Program-made: the position numbers and the translations under genes | Origin: Chitinophaga niastensis | GTDB lineage: Bacteria > Bacteroidota > Bacteroidia > Chitinophagales > Chitinophagaceae | Length of the DNA: 64,000 bases | Direction of reading: 5' to 3' | Assembly: GCF_003014755.1 (NCBI RefSeq) | Contig: NZ_PYAW01000003.1 | Span: 310,001 to 374,000, forward strand | Part shown: one piece after another, positions 8,396 through 18,218 of the stretch | Numbering within the stretch: position 1 is the stretch's first letter | Layout of the letters: each line of letters starts with the position of its first letter | Notes under the pieces: generated by a model | Told to the model about the DNA's origin: nothing | The model's database searches: none | Seen by the model: the letters and a program-made list of their open reading frames with translations, nothing else

Positions 8396-8854
8396 ATGAA
8401 AACTACTAAAATTCTTTTTCTCCTGGGCACGGTTGCTGCTTTCTCCTGCCACCAGGGTCAACAAACCGCTACCACAAATACAGATCCCGTAAAAGCCGTT
8501 CCTCTCAAAGGAAATACCTGTTATATGAAAATCCTCGGCAAAGATACCATGCTGTTACAGTTATCGTTCCTAGACAGTGTTGCAACAGCCACACTGGTAT
8601 ATAATTATTTTGAGAAAGATAAAAATACCGGAGAGATGAAAGGTATTTTGCACAATGGCATTATCCGTGGTAAATACACCTTCTTCAGCGAAGGTATCTC
8701 CAGCACGCGACCAGTGATATTTAAGTTATCAGATAACAAGGCATATGAAGCATTGCCGGATAATATGGATTCACAGGGAATACCTGTGTTTAACAACAAT
8801 AATAACCTGTTGAAATTTGATAGCATTCCTTTGGTGGAAAGCCCTTGTAAATAA
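8396..8854 (+). CDS. small lipoprotein of unknown function
   Basis: The 152-residue product has a lipoprotein signal peptide (KTTKILFLLGTVAAFSC, lipidated Cys18) followed by a Gln/Thr-rich linker and a compact beta-rich domain. It contains CYMKILGKDTMLLQLSF, LVYNYFEKDKNTGEMKG and GIIRGKYTFFSEG blocks. Such domains occur in many Bacteroidota lipoproteins of unassigned function. No catalytic motif is visible. Start at ATG 8396 gives a proper signal peptide; the longer frame from 8336 does not. It is followed by a strong terminator and converges on a TonB receptor. Confidence 0.8.
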   Translation: MKTTKILFLLGTVAAFSCHQGQQTATTNTDPVKAVPLKGNTCYMKILGKDTMLLQLSFLDSVATATLVYNYFEKDKNTGEMKGILHNGIIRGKYTFFSEGISSTRPVIFKLSDNKAYEALPDNMDSQGIPVFNNNNNLLKFDSIPLVESPCK

Positions 8855-8869
8855 TTGCTACCAATAAAA

Positions 8870-8907
8870 GCAGGGCCAGACGATATCGTCCGGCCCTGCG
8901 CTATTTT
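8870..8907. terminator. terminator hairpin
   Basis: GC-rich arms gcagggcc (8870-8877) and ggccctgc (8892-8899) enclose a second self-complementary core (gacgatatcgtc), followed by a T-rich run. It lies between the lipoprotein gene and the converging TonB-receptor gene. Confidence 0.75.
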
Positions 8908-8922
8908 TAAACACACTATCAA

Positions 8923-11310
8923 TTAAAATTTGTAAGATACCGTACCTACGAACTGTGTAGGAGGTATTGGATTGATGCTATAGTTCTCGTGTACGTAATA
9001 GTTGTAAGTATTAGTAACGTTAGACACTTTAGCCAATACTGCAAAACGTTTGAAAGTGTATCCCGCGCTAAGATCCAGTGTAGAGAAGCCTGGAACAGAG
9101 ATCAATCTGCTTACCAGTTGTTTATCAGCTGCCGGCATGGTGTTATTCCAACCTGCATAACGCTGACCAATATAATAGAAACCAGCACCCAGCTTCAGTC
9201 CTTTTATTTTATACTTTTGGAAAGTATAGAATACGCTCGCATTGGCAGTATGATTTGGATTACCTACCAGGCGCTCTCCTTCTACAGAACTACCAGGGGT
9301 ACCCGGTGTATTTTCAATAGTAATGTTATTATAGCTATAACCTCCAATCACGTCAAGTCCGGGTAAAGGATGACCTGCAATGTCTACTTCCACGCCCTGG
9401 CTGAGGGTTTCGCCAATCAATGCTTTCAGGTTAGCGTTGTTATTAGGTGTCACGCCATCCTTCTGATAAGGGGCTGTTTGCGCGTAATTATTGTTCTTAA
9501 TGCGGTATGCTGTTACGTTTACAGACAGTAATCCTTTCAGGAAATCATTCTTAACCCCTACTTCGTATTGATTAATAATAGATGGTTTCAGTACGTTACT
9601 ATCTATATCCAGACCGGTGTTAGGCGTAAAAGAGTTGGAATAGCTGGCAAATATCGCTGTTGTAGGAATAGGCTTATAAACAATACCTATACGTGGAGAA
9701 AACGCGTTATCGTATTTGGCAGCAGTTTTAGTTACTGCATATGTTTTATAATCCAGTGTGGAAGGAGATTCATTCTGCAGATACGAGAAACGAACACCTG
9801 CCAGTAAATTCAGTTTATCAGAAATCCGTACGAGATCCTGGATGTATGCGCCAAAGCGGTTTATCGGCGTAGTAATACCTTTTACAATATTTGCAGCAGG
9901 CATGTCGGTACGCGGTTTATATAAATCCGGATGCAGTATATTAATAGTGTCGTAAGCAGTAGGCTGATTATAGGAATATGCTTTCTGATTATACCTGTCA
10001 CCGTCAACACCCACCAGCAATGTATGTTCCAGGGAACCGGTTTTAAATCTACCGGTCAGATCTACCTGCGCGAGATAATAATCTTCATCATTATTAGCCC
10101 TGTTCAAAGGACGGCCCCATTTACCTGCTGTATCTGCCTGAATTCTTTCTATCGCATAATAATCCCTGTTATATTTCTGATAGGAAATCATTCCGTTCAA
10201 TGACCAGTTATCATTCATTTTATGTTTAAGCGATGCAGATGCAGTGGTTTGTTGGGTATGAGCATACTGCCATGGTGTACCATAAAAATTATTGCGGGGA
10301 ACATCAGCTATTTTAGTACCACCTAATGTACCAATACCAAAGTCAGGTGTAAAATCATGTTTCAGATAATCGCCCTGTACCAGTAACTCTGTACGATCGC
10401 TCAGTTTGAATAACAGGGAAGGGTTTATATAATAACGTTTTGAATGCACCTGATCGCGGTAGCTGTCGGCGGTTTCAAAAGTACCATTCACCCTGTAAGC
10501 TATTTTGGAAGAGATAGGACCGTAGATATCTACTGCTGGTTTTAACAGGCCATAGCTACCGGCTCTCAGGTTCACTTCACCACCAAAATTAAATTTAGGT
10601 TGTTTGGTTACCATATTCATTACTGCGCCTGGCGCCACATTGCCATATAAGATAGCAGCACTGCCTTTTAAAATCTCTACCCTTTCCAGCGAACTCATTT
10701 CCGGCATTACCCCTGAATTCACACGTGCGCCGTTTTTGAACATATTAGAGCTGGAGAAGCCATAACCGCGTGCATTAAAGGTTTCCTGTGTACCGGCCCT
10801 CATGGAAGCCATATATACGCCATTCACATTTTTCACTACATCGCTCATACGCTGTACCTGTTGATCCTCCAGCGCTTCATGACCAATAATGGCCACACCT
10901 TGGGGCAGGTCCATAGCTGGCACCGGCAGTTTACCGATGGTTACAGGTCTTCTGTTAATTGTTCTTGTTCTGTTGCCATCTACTACTATTTCATTCAGCT
11001 GGCTGGAAGTAGCCTGCATCACATACGCTACTTCTGTGATCTGGTCTGCAGTTACGGTTACCTGATTATGCAGTGTTTTGGTACCGGTATAGGAGATCAC
11101 GAGTGTATAAGCACCTGGTTTTACATTTTTCAATGCAAACTGGCCATCTTCATTGGTTAAGGTACCTTTTTTCGTGTCTTTAAGACCTATTGTTACAAAT
11201 GCTGCGGGCTGTCCGTCTGCTGAGTTGATCTTTCCCTTGATAGTGCCGTTTTGCGCGAGTACAGTAAGGTTAATTAAGACCAGGCTGATGATTAAGTATA
11301 AATTTTTCAA
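8923..11310 (-). CDS. TonB-dependent siderophore-type receptor
   Basis: About 795 residues: signal peptide ending LTVLAQ, an N-terminal carboxypeptidase-regulatory-like domain (about residues 20-105: GTIKGKINSADGQPAAFVTI, TNEDGQFALKNVKPG), a plug domain (LEDQQVQRMSDVVKNVNGV, NARGYGFSSSNMFKNG, VEILKGSAAILYG), then a 22-strand barrel ending in VGTVSYKF. The plug and barrel match siderophore receptors of the FhuA/FecA type, so ferric-siderophore import is the likely job; the ligand is unknown. The start is uncertain. The frame extends to 11340, but a -7-like TTCCTTTG lies there, so the TTG at 11310 (MKNLYLI...) is preferred. No adjacent iron-uptake or regulator gene is visible. Confidence 0.9.
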   Translation of the reverse strand: MKNLYLIISLVLINLTVLAQNGTIKGKINSADGQPAAFVTIGLKDTKKGTLTNEDGQFALKNVKPGAYTLVISYTGTKTLHNQVTVTADQITEVAYVMQATSSQLNEIVVDGNRTRTINRRPVTIGKLPVPAMDLPQGVAIIGHEALEDQQVQRMSDVVKNVNGVYMASMRAGTQETFNARGYGFSSSNMFKNGARVNSGVMPEMSSLERVEILKGSAAILYGNVAPGAVMNMVTKQPKFNFGGEVNLRAGSYGLLKPAVDIYGPISSKIAYRVNGTFETADSYRDQVHSKRYYINPSLLFKLSDRTELLVQGDYLKHDFTPDFGIGTLGGTKIADVPRNNFYGTPWQYAHTQQTTASASLKHKMNDNWSLNGMISYQKYNRDYYAIERIQADTAGKWGRPLNRANNDEDYYLAQVDLTGRFKTGSLEHTLLVGVDGDRYNQKAYSYNQPTAYDTINILHPDLYKPRTDMPAANIVKGITTPINRFGAYIQDLVRISDKLNLLAGVRFSYLQNESPSTLDYKTYAVTKTAAKYDNAFSPRIGIVYKPIPTTAIFASYSNSFTPNTGLDIDSNVLKPSIINQYEVGVKNDFLKGLLSVNVTAYRIKNNNYAQTAPYQKDGVTPNNNANLKALIGETLSQGVEVDIAGHPLPGLDVIGGYSYNNITIENTPGTPGSSVEGERLVGNPNHTANASVFYTFQKYKIKGLKLGAGFYYIGQRYAGWNNTMPAADKQLVSRLISVPGFSTLDLSAGYTFKRFAVLAKVSNVTNTYNYYVHENYSINPIPPTQFVGTVSYKF

Positions 11311-11407
11311 CGAATAATATTTTGCGCAAAGGAACACCAACCTCGTTTTTTAACAAGAGCGGATCGGGAAAACGATTTACGCAATCGGGAAAAATTTTAA
11401 TGTAATT

Positions 11408-12469
11408 TTAATCTTCGAGGGTCATTTTCCGGATAAAAGCCGTTTCTGTGGCGTTAAATGGAGTACCATCCGCCCGGAAAATGTCATGATACCAGGTTTC
11501 CGGCTCCGTCATCACCACCGGCTTGCCCTGGGGATAATTGGTTTGTGTTTTTCCTGCTACGAGGCCCCAATTGATAGCGCCTACCCCATTTTTCTTCATC
11601 ATAGGTAAATGCGTAAGGAACAGGCTATTATTGGGTCGCTTCATGTATTCAGTGCAAATAAGTGGCTTCCCGAAGCGTTTAAGGCTATCTATAGCACCGG
11701 CCATAGACAGGGAATCATTGTAATTATGAAAAGTAATAATATCTGATTGTGCTACCTGGTAGTCGTTGAATGCTATAAAATCTTTACGCCAAACGCCTAT
11801 TGTAATTGGCTGCAGCAGCTCCACCGCACGTGCCCAGGCCACCACATTCTTCAGGAGCGGCCAGCTTTTATCACCATGACCAAAATGCCCCGGCTCATTA
11901 TACAGGTCCCACATCAGAATGCGGGCATCATCTTTAAAAGTAACCAGGATATCGGATACATATTGGTGCAACGCATCCATCAGCAGCGGCAGACTGTCAA
12001 TACGATTCCCCGGATCTTTCAGCCACTGGCTGTTATGCCGTGCCGGTAACGGCGCCGGCTGTGGTCCTGCTTCATAAGTATCCTTCCAGCAGTCATCAAA
12101 AAAAACAAACATGGTTTTAATGTGATGGCTATTGGCAATGGCCAGGTATTGCCTGATCCGGTCCTTAAACCCTTCCGGATCCACTACCCAGGCCACATGA
12201 TGCAGGTACACCCGCATACAGTTCATACCAACTGCGCCCGCATACCCCAGTTCCCGGTTAATAGTGGCGGTGTCAAAAGTAGCTGCCTGCCACATTTCCA
12301 GCTGATTCACTGCGGTAGAAGGGGTGAAATTTGCACCCACCAGCCAGCCCTGCTGCTGATACCACGCTGTAGCGCGTTGTGGCGACCATACCACGTTTTG
12401 TGCGGATACACAAAAAGAAAGTAATAACAATACTGAAATGAGGACAATTGGTTTTTTCGCAGGAGTCAT
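11408..12469 (-). CDS. secreted glycoside hydrolase of the GH5-like (clan GH-A) type
   Basis: The 353-residue protein has a signal peptide (cleavage after CVSAQ) and a single TIM-barrel glycosidase domain. GWLVGANFTPS and GAVGMNCMRVYLHHVAW are typical of clan GH-A enzymes. The acid/base glutamate is in DLYNEPGH (motif NEP) and the nucleophile glutamate in ICTEYM. Related proteins are annotated as cellulase-family or 1,4-beta-xylanase-like; substrate specificity cannot be read off. It is the gene downstream of the cytochrome operon on the same strand, but the giant palindrome at 12511-12969 separates them. Export to the periplasm or cell surface is expected. Confidence 0.85.
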   Translation of the reverse strand: MTPAKKPIVLISVLLLLSFCVSAQNVVWSPQRATAWYQQQGWLVGANFTPSTAVNQLEMWQAATFDTATINRELGYAGAVGMNCMRVYLHHVAWVVDPEGFKDRIRQYLAIANSHHIKTMFVFFDDCWKDTYEAGPQPAPLPARHNSQWLKDPGNRIDSLPLLMDALHQYVSDILVTFKDDARILMWDLYNEPGHFGHGDKSWPLLKNVVAWARAVELLQPITIGVWRKDFIAFNDYQVAQSDIITFHNYNDSLSMAGAIDSLKRFGKPLICTEYMKRPNNSLFLTHLPMMKKNGVGAINWGLVAGKTQTNYPQGKPVVMTEPETWYHDIFRADGTPFNATETAFIRKMTLED

Positions 12470-12510
12470 GGAAGGGGTATTATGAGATCACAAGTATAAG
12501 GGAAAAAATC

Positions 12511-12969
12511 CGGAGGTTGTCTTTCTCCCGATTAGGCTGATTATACTGATTACCCTGATTTTTTTTTTGATTTTGTAAGATTCAAAAGATTAGCGAAGAT
12601 TGTCTGAACTGTGATTTTTGTGATTGGTATGATTATCTTGATTAGCGAAGATCTCAGCGGGTGTTGTCTGAACCAGGATTTTTAAGATTGAATGGATTAC
12701 CCTGATGGATGCCGAAGATCAAAGCGTAGATATTCGTTAATATCTTCCAGATAAAAAACAACATAACACCCATCAGGGTAATCCATTCAATCCTAAAAAT
12801 CCTGGTTCAGACAACACCCGCTGAGATCTTCGCTCATCAGGATAATCATACCAATCACAAAAATCACAGTTCAGACAATCTTCGCTAATCTTTTGAATCT
12901 TACAAAATCAAAAAAATAAAATCAGGGTAATCAGTATAATCAGCCTAATCGGGAGAAAGACAACCTCCG
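12511..12969. repeat. giant intergenic palindrome with 198/200-bp arms
   Basis: The left arm 12511-12708 and right arm 12770-12969 are inverted copies of each other with only four mismatches and a two-base indel. The outer 49 bp are perfect, and an inner stretch starting at the common gattttgtaag word is perfect for about 69 bp. The 61-base loop itself contains a 7-bp hairpin (agatatt at 12728-12734, aatatct at 12739-12745). Each arm is a mosaic of related words: tcagggtaatc, aatcctaaaaatcctgg, aatcacaaaaatcacag, ttcagacaa and atcttcgct each recur. It begins right after the stop codon of the cytochrome gene (12971) and ends 42 bases before the glycosidase start. No open frame, transposase or target-site duplication is visible. 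Confidence 0.95.
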
Positions 12970-12970
12970 C

Positions 12971-14026
12971 TTATTTTTTCATCTCATTAATCCATTGCTG
13001 AATCAAAGCCACCCCTTCTTTATGGATGACGGTGCGCGCCAGCTCCGGCATTGCTGTACCAGGTTCTACACTGTTCATCCTGTAAGCAAGAATAGAATGT
13101 AAGGCATCCCCGGGAATCAGGTCGTAGTCAAGGCCACCAGCGCCGCCGCCAGCGGAAACGGGTGATTTCATGATGCCGATATGATCAGCTCCGGTTTGTT
13201 CATATTCCAGGAACAGACCCGTATTGTAGGCGTCGCCACCCTGGGTATGGCAATGGGCGCAGTTTACATCGAGATAGGCGCGTGCACGTTCACTAACGGT
13301 GAAATGTGTACTATCTTTCCAACCGGGCAACACCGGTACCTTTTCAATGGCCGGCAATCCCTGCAGCTGCCCGCCGGTAGCCCATTGCATCAATTGGTTT
13401 TGCGGCTGGCCGCCACGCACAAAATTGAGATTACGGGCCTTGGGACCTATGGGCGTAAGAACACTATTATTAATATGACAACGTTTACAATCATTGGTGT
13501 TAGGCATCTGATAAACAGTCGACTGCTGCTGACCGCTATCATCCAGGAAAGTAATCGGGATCTTTTTTCCCATGATCCACTTTTGCGCATCCCGCTGATC
13601 ATTATCCCAGAGGTAGTTCATCACCTTCCATTGTTTGTCTGCCGGATCTTTAAAGAGCAATCTCGTTTCTATCATTATTTTCTGATGCGACGGACTCCTG
13701 TAGGCAAAGTTTTTAACGATGAAAGTGGAGTCCGGAAAATCAAGCGCACCATGATCTGTATAATGCATGGATTGCCCGTCCGGCAATACAATGAAACGGT
13801 CTTTTACCGCATAGTCTGTAAATAACGGTGTGGAGAGTTCATAGTTAAACACCCCTTTTCGTGGCACCAGGTCCTTCAGCACGCCCGTGAAAAAACCATA
13901 ATCAGATAGTTTCTCTTTAAACTGAAATACGCCCGTCCCGCTGGTTTGAGCTGATTTTTGTTTGCAGCTCTGCGCCACGGCGATCACTAAAATAAAAATC
14001 ACAATAAATAAACAAGGCTTCCTCAT
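12971..14026 (-). CDS. diheme c-type cytochrome lipoprotein, SO2930 family
   Basis: The 351-residue protein has a lipoprotein signal (VAQSC, Cys21) and two haem c sites: CKRCH (about residue 183) and CAHCH (about residue 256). Upstream lies a domain with FSTPLFTDYAVKDRFI-like and AYRSPSHQKIMIETRL-like blocks, characteristic of the SO2930 family. In other bacteria this family is paired with a parallel beta-helix protein (SO2931 family), exactly as here. Electron transfer in the envelope is inferred; the partner reaction is unknown. It is the third gene of a tight operon (24-base gap to the beta-helix gene). The giant palindrome starts directly after its stop codon. Confidence 0.88.
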   Translation of the reverse strand: MRKPCLFIVIFILVIAVAQSCKQKSAQTSGTGVFQFKEKLSDYGFFTGVLKDLVPRKGVFNYELSTPLFTDYAVKDRFIVLPDGQSMHYTDHGALDFPDSTFIVKNFAYRSPSHQKIMIETRLLFKDPADKQWKVMNYLWDNDQRDAQKWIMGKKIPITFLDDSGQQQSTVYQMPNTNDCKRCHINNSVLTPIGPKARNLNFVRGGQPQNQLMQWATGGQLQGLPAIEKVPVLPGWKDSTHFTVSERARAYLDVNCAHCHTQGGDAYNTGLFLEYEQTGADHIGIMKSPVSAGGGAGGLDYDLIPGDALHSILAYRMNSVEPGTAMPELARTVIHKEGVALIQQWINEMKK

Positions 14027-14050
14027 CTCCCGAAAAAATTAAATTAAAAC

Positions 14051-15331
14051 TCATTTACAAACATAAGGCGCGATATCTGTGCTCGGATGCCAGTTCTTTG
14101 AAGTCATATTCAACGCATCTACGTTGACAAATAAATTGGGGCCCTGCTGTTTAATACACAGTGAATCCGGATTAACAGCAGTGCCCTTGGTCAGAATATT
14201 GGTTGTAATACCATCATAGGTGATGAACGGTAAACGTGCATTTTTTCTTGCAGGGTCCTGCGCATTTAATTTCTGCTCAATACCCACCAATACTTTACCG
14301 GTATGATGTTCAAATGCAGCAGGCGGAAAAGCACTACCCACTTCCATTGTATTGTCGTGGATAGAAATATTTCTAGGTATAGGGAAATAATGATCATTCA
14401 TTTTTTTACCTGCACTTTCATCTATAAAAAATCCGGATACTACCGCAATAGCACTGGAATTATTATTGATGATACGATTGTTGTACAGTTCTATATCAGA
14501 CGCTGCCAGGATCACCACTCCACTGCCGGGAGAAGCATTGCCGACGCCCCATGTAGATCCGAAGCTCCCGGATTTGGCGAAATTCTTTTCGTTATTATCA
14601 TGAAAATAATTGTTGTATGCTTTCACAAAGCCCCCACGTTTAGACAGGTCCGGCAGATCAAAGATGAGGAAGCCGGCTGTGTTGCCATAAAATTCATTAT
14701 CGTATACCTGTGCATGAGAAGTATTCTCAATCTCGCAACCAGCCACATTTTTGAAGGCTTTACACTTGCGCACGATTGCGCTGTCTGTTTGTCCTACGTA
14801 GATACCTGCATCTGAAGCACCCTGTGCATAACAGTTTTCGATGAGCACATTTTTACACATCACCGGGTAAATAGCATACCCACCGCTGGTAGAATCGGAT
14901 ACAGACCAGATAGCGTGCAGGTTGGTCATCACCACATTTTCGCTTTTGTTGATCTTTATCATATCACCTTTGGAATCGCGTAAAGTCATTCCATCTATCG
15001 TAAAGCCTTTTACATCTGTTACGCGAACACCTTCCCCACCCTGGCTCTGCGCAGAAAAATCGAGGATCGTTTTATCCGCACCGGCGCCCTGGATAAGGAT
15101 ATGCTTTACCTGTGCGATACTCAGGTTATCGAATTTATACAAACCTTCTTTTAAAGTAATACTGCTACTATCTGTTAGTGTAAGAAAGGCTTCCGCAATC
15201 TTTTTTTCATCACCGGGTCCAAATGAAAGCCTGGTTTTATAGCCGCCCTCATTTTTTGCTTCCGGGCTATTACAAGCCACCATCAAGCATCCCAGGCAGG
15301 CTAATAACAAATAAAAATTATTCCGTTTCAT
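14051..15331 (-). CDS. parallel beta-helix lipoprotein, SO2931 family
   Basis: The 426-residue lipoprotein (signal ending MVACN, Cys20) contains repeated right-handed beta-helix coils (pectate-lyase-like). Runs such as VKGFTIDGMTLRDSKGD, SENVVMTNLHAIW, NVLIENCYAQGASDAGIYVG and AQVYDNEFYGNTAGFLIFDLP show this. It corresponds to the SO2931 group that is genetically linked to SO2930 diheme cytochromes. No polysaccharide-lyase catalytic residues can be assigned with confidence. It sits 20 bases downstream of the TonB receptor and 24 bases upstream of the cytochrome, so the three are very likely cotranscribed. Confidence 0.85.
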   Translation of the reverse strand: MKRNNFYLLLACLGCLMVACNSPEAKNEGGYKTRLSFGPGDEKKIAEAFLTLTDSSSITLKEGLYKFDNLSIAQVKHILIQGAGADKTILDFSAQSQGGEGVRVTDVKGFTIDGMTLRDSKGDMIKINKSENVVMTNLHAIWSVSDSTSGGYAIYPVMCKNVLIENCYAQGASDAGIYVGQTDSAIVRKCKAFKNVAGCEIENTSHAQVYDNEFYGNTAGFLIFDLPDLSKRGGFVKAYNNYFHDNNEKNFAKSGSFGSTWGVGNASPGSGVVILAASDIELYNNRIINNNSSAIAVVSGFFIDESAGKKMNDHYFPIPRNISIHDNTMEVGSAFPPAAFEHHTGKVLVGIEQKLNAQDPARKNARLPFITYDGITTNILTKGTAVNPDSLCIKQQGPNLFVNVDALNMTSKNWHPSTDIAPYVCK

Positions 15332-15351
15332 ATATTGTTGTTTTTCTATGA

Positions 15352-18102
15352 TTAAAAAACGTTGTACGCAAAACTTACATAGTACATGCCACCAATAGCC
15401 GGGCTACCAAAACCGGTTCTGTAGTAGGTATTGGTAATATTGGTAGCACCTAATTTAATGGTGGAATGTGCCTGTAACAAACGATAGCTTACCTGTCCGT
15501 CGATCACCGCAGAAGCAGGTACCGTACCGCTTCCGAAGCCTATCTGGTAATAATAGGCGGGTCTGTAACGGAACGTAGTATTAAAAGAATAACGTTCTTT
15601 ATGACCGAAGCCCAGGTTACCAAAATCGATATTGAATTTATAGTTAGGTGTATTAAAATTATTTACCTGGCTGTTATTTCTGTTCTTTAAAAAGTCGGAA
15701 GAGAAATTCACTTTTGCGAGAAAGTGATGCGACAGATCCACGCTCACGCTGGCCGCATAACCGTAGGTATTTACTTTCTGTGCGCCATTGTACGCGATAT
15801 TATATTGTATATATTTACCGTGATCGAGGAAAGCATTAGGATCTGTAGAACCTGGTGTGTTGGCCACATTTACATAGCCGATGAAATTTTTCCAGGTAGA
15901 ATAATATCCCAGTACATCTATCAACACACGTTTAGCGATCAGGGAAGAGTAACCTAACTCAAACGCATCTACGGACTGCGGCTTAATATCGTTGAGTGCA
16001 AACTTTTTCAGGTCGGCCGGGTTTTTAGTCCTTTGAAAAGAGTCCACACTTTCCAATGTATAAGAAGGATACTGATCAAAATGATACACGCCGTTGAGCA
16101 AACGACCGGAACCACCGGAAGCAAAGCTGTTATAGTCTATCGGTGTACTTTGCAGCGATTGAATATTGGAAGGGAAACTATAAGCATTCTGATAAGAGAA
16201 GCGGATAAAACTTTCTTTGTTTACTTCCAGTACTGCCGACATCCTGGTAGTTACCCGTGGTTTTTCGAACAACGTATTTTTATCATAGCGGAAAGCAGCG
16301 GCCAGGCTCAGTTTATCATGAATTACTTTTTTTGTAAGATGTGCATATGCACTGTATTCTGCTACATCAATAGGGCCTTCCGTATCAGGAAACAGGGTTC
16401 CTTTTGAATCCAGGCGATACAGGCGGTAGTTGAGGCCTGCTATTAATTCTGCAAATTTAATGAGATGTGTAAAGTTGTATTGTACCTCTACATTAAACAG
16501 TTTGCTTTTATCGGTGAACAGGGTGCCGCCTTTAGAAGTAGGGATATTGGCGATACTGTCTTTCAGGTGCAGGAACAACGGGCTACCGGCATCAGGGCGG
16601 CCCTGATCAGCAAAGCCACGGGCAATTACACTGGCGTCTTCATAACTCTTTCCTTGTGCCATGGCTCCCAGGAGGGCGCCGGTATATTGCGGATACCAGC
16701 CGTCGCCGGTATTAGCGTCGTAGCTGGGTTTCCAGCCTTCATTGATCAGCTGTGCGGTAGGCATGGCAATGATGGTATGCCCGGAATTTTCCTGGCTGGT
16801 ATAGCCGCGAACAAACCAATGTTCCGCCTTCAGCTCAGCGCGATATTGTCCCAGATGGAAACCAGTTAAGGCATAGCGGGTATCGTTGCTGTATACCGAG
16901 TTACCCTGGCCATAAGTACCTGAGAGGATAGCTTCCAGTTTGGGTTTTATTTTATAACGTAGTTCCACATTGGCTTTAAACATTTTTGCATCGCTGCTCA
17001 GGTAACCGTATTCCGGGTAGCCGGTGCGGGCCACATTGTTATTGCCTTTTGCCAGCAGCGGGGTGATGAGTGGCTCCAGTGCAGGATTCTGCGCCAATGC
17101 CCCCTGCAGGAACGGGTTGATGTCTACAGAGGTTTTACTGCCATATAAATTCACCCCGTTGTAGTTGGGGTCTTGCAGCGGGCCACCAGGGCCATTTGTA
17201 TTAGTCGTATCTGAAGCAATCCAGTCTTTCGCCTGGGTGTACTGGACATTTATTTTAAAAGCAAATTTGTCGCTTACTTTTTTGCCCCAGCGCACGGTCC
17301 AGTCATAGTAAGGAGAAGGCCCCAGCGGATCATTGGACTTTCCTTTGCTGACATGGTTTACCCCTTGTGTGATCTGAGCGCTCAGGCCCTGGTATTTAAA
17401 AGGATCTTTGCCGGTCATGACCAGTGTACCATTCAGGCCACGGGAACCGTATAAGGCAGAAGACGCGCCTGAAAGGACTTCCAGGTTATCTACATCCAGT
17501 TCTGTCAGACCGATAATAGCCCCTAATGGAAAATTTAGGCCGGGAGCCTGGTTATCCATACCATCTACAATTTGTGTAAAGTTAGTGTTACCGCTTGTAT
17601 TGAAACCGCGGGTAGTGATGGTAGTAAACAACAAGCTGGAAGTGGTGATATCTACGCCTTTTAGTCCCTGCAGCATATTATAATAACTGGGCTGGGGGGA
17701 ATTGATGATGTCTTTGGTACTGATTCTTTCAATAGTAACCGGCGACTCAATTTTCTTTTGTACAAAACGGCTGGCAGAAACCACCACTTCTTTACCCAAT
17801 ATGGATGCGGGCGACAGCTCAACGCGCTGGGAGCCCGTAACAGAAATGATGATTTCTTTTGTTTCAAAGCCCACCGATGACAGTATAAGGGTGATAGGAT
17901 ATTTTTTTCTGGTAGAGAATTTAAAATTCCCCTGGTCGTTGGTATAATCTCCATTGGGGGCTTCTTTCATTGTCACGGATACAGCAGGCACTACTTCTTT
18001 GGTAACGCTGTTGCGTACATTTCCTGAAATTACATTTTGCGCCTGTAAGGTACTGTGTGCAGTTAATAAGCAAACCGCACCTAAAATTATAGATCTTAAC
18101 AT
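15352..18102 (-). CDS. TonB-dependent receptor linked to the SO2930/SO2931 pair
   Basis: The 916-residue outer-membrane receptor has a signal peptide, an N-terminal carboxypeptidase-regulatory-like domain (about 25-105: VISGNVRNSVTKEVVPAVSV, NDQGNFKFST), a plug (PSYYNMLQGLKGVDITTSS, TTRGFNTSGN, VEVLSGASSALYGSRGLNGTLVM) and a long barrel ending in YYVSFAYNVF. The plug ends GLNGTL rather than the SusC GANGVI, and no SusD gene follows, so it is a non-SusC receptor. The cargo is unknown. It heads an operon with the beta-helix and diheme cytochrome genes. A LytTR regulator gene and a 21-bp-period repeat lie immediately upstream. Confidence 0.9.
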   Translation of the reverse strand: MLRSIILGAVCLLTAHSTLQAQNVISGNVRNSVTKEVVPAVSVTMKEAPNGDYTNDQGNFKFSTRKKYPITLILSSVGFETKEIIISVTGSQRVELSPASILGKEVVVSASRFVQKKIESPVTIERISTKDIINSPQPSYYNMLQGLKGVDITTSSLLFTTITTRGFNTSGNTNFTQIVDGMDNQAPGLNFPLGAIIGLTELDVDNLEVLSGASSALYGSRGLNGTLVMTGKDPFKYQGLSAQITQGVNHVSKGKSNDPLGPSPYYDWTVRWGKKVSDKFAFKINVQYTQAKDWIASDTTNTNGPGGPLQDPNYNGVNLYGSKTSVDINPFLQGALAQNPALEPLITPLLAKGNNNVARTGYPEYGYLSSDAKMFKANVELRYKIKPKLEAILSGTYGQGNSVYSNDTRYALTGFHLGQYRAELKAEHWFVRGYTSQENSGHTIIAMPTAQLINEGWKPSYDANTGDGWYPQYTGALLGAMAQGKSYEDASVIARGFADQGRPDAGSPLFLHLKDSIANIPTSKGGTLFTDKSKLFNVEVQYNFTHLIKFAELIAGLNYRLYRLDSKGTLFPDTEGPIDVAEYSAYAHLTKKVIHDKLSLAAAFRYDKNTLFEKPRVTTRMSAVLEVNKESFIRFSYQNAYSFPSNIQSLQSTPIDYNSFASGGSGRLLNGVYHFDQYPSYTLESVDSFQRTKNPADLKKFALNDIKPQSVDAFELGYSSLIAKRVLIDVLGYYSTWKNFIGYVNVANTPGSTDPNAFLDHGKYIQYNIAYNGAQKVNTYGYAASVSVDLSHHFLAKVNFSSDFLKNRNNSQVNNFNTPNYKFNIDFGNLGFGHKERYSFNTTFRYRPAYYYQIGFGSGTVPASAVIDGQVSYRLLQAHSTIKLGATNITNTYYRTGFGSPAIGGMYYVSFAYNVF

Positions 18103-18218
18103 TTGGCAGGGGAATTTAGAATGCTTGGTTGTTAGTTTTTACGCGGTCATATTCCGATAACGTGTCGAAGCGATATTACCAAAATAGATTGAGCGCAACT
18201 GCCTGTGAGACGGTCTTT

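Noticed and set aside
12511-12969. Insertion sequence, MITE or CRISPR array as explanation of the repeat region
   Set aside because: No transposase frame, no target duplication at the ends and no regularly spaced repeats with unique spacers; the structure is one large inverted repeat.
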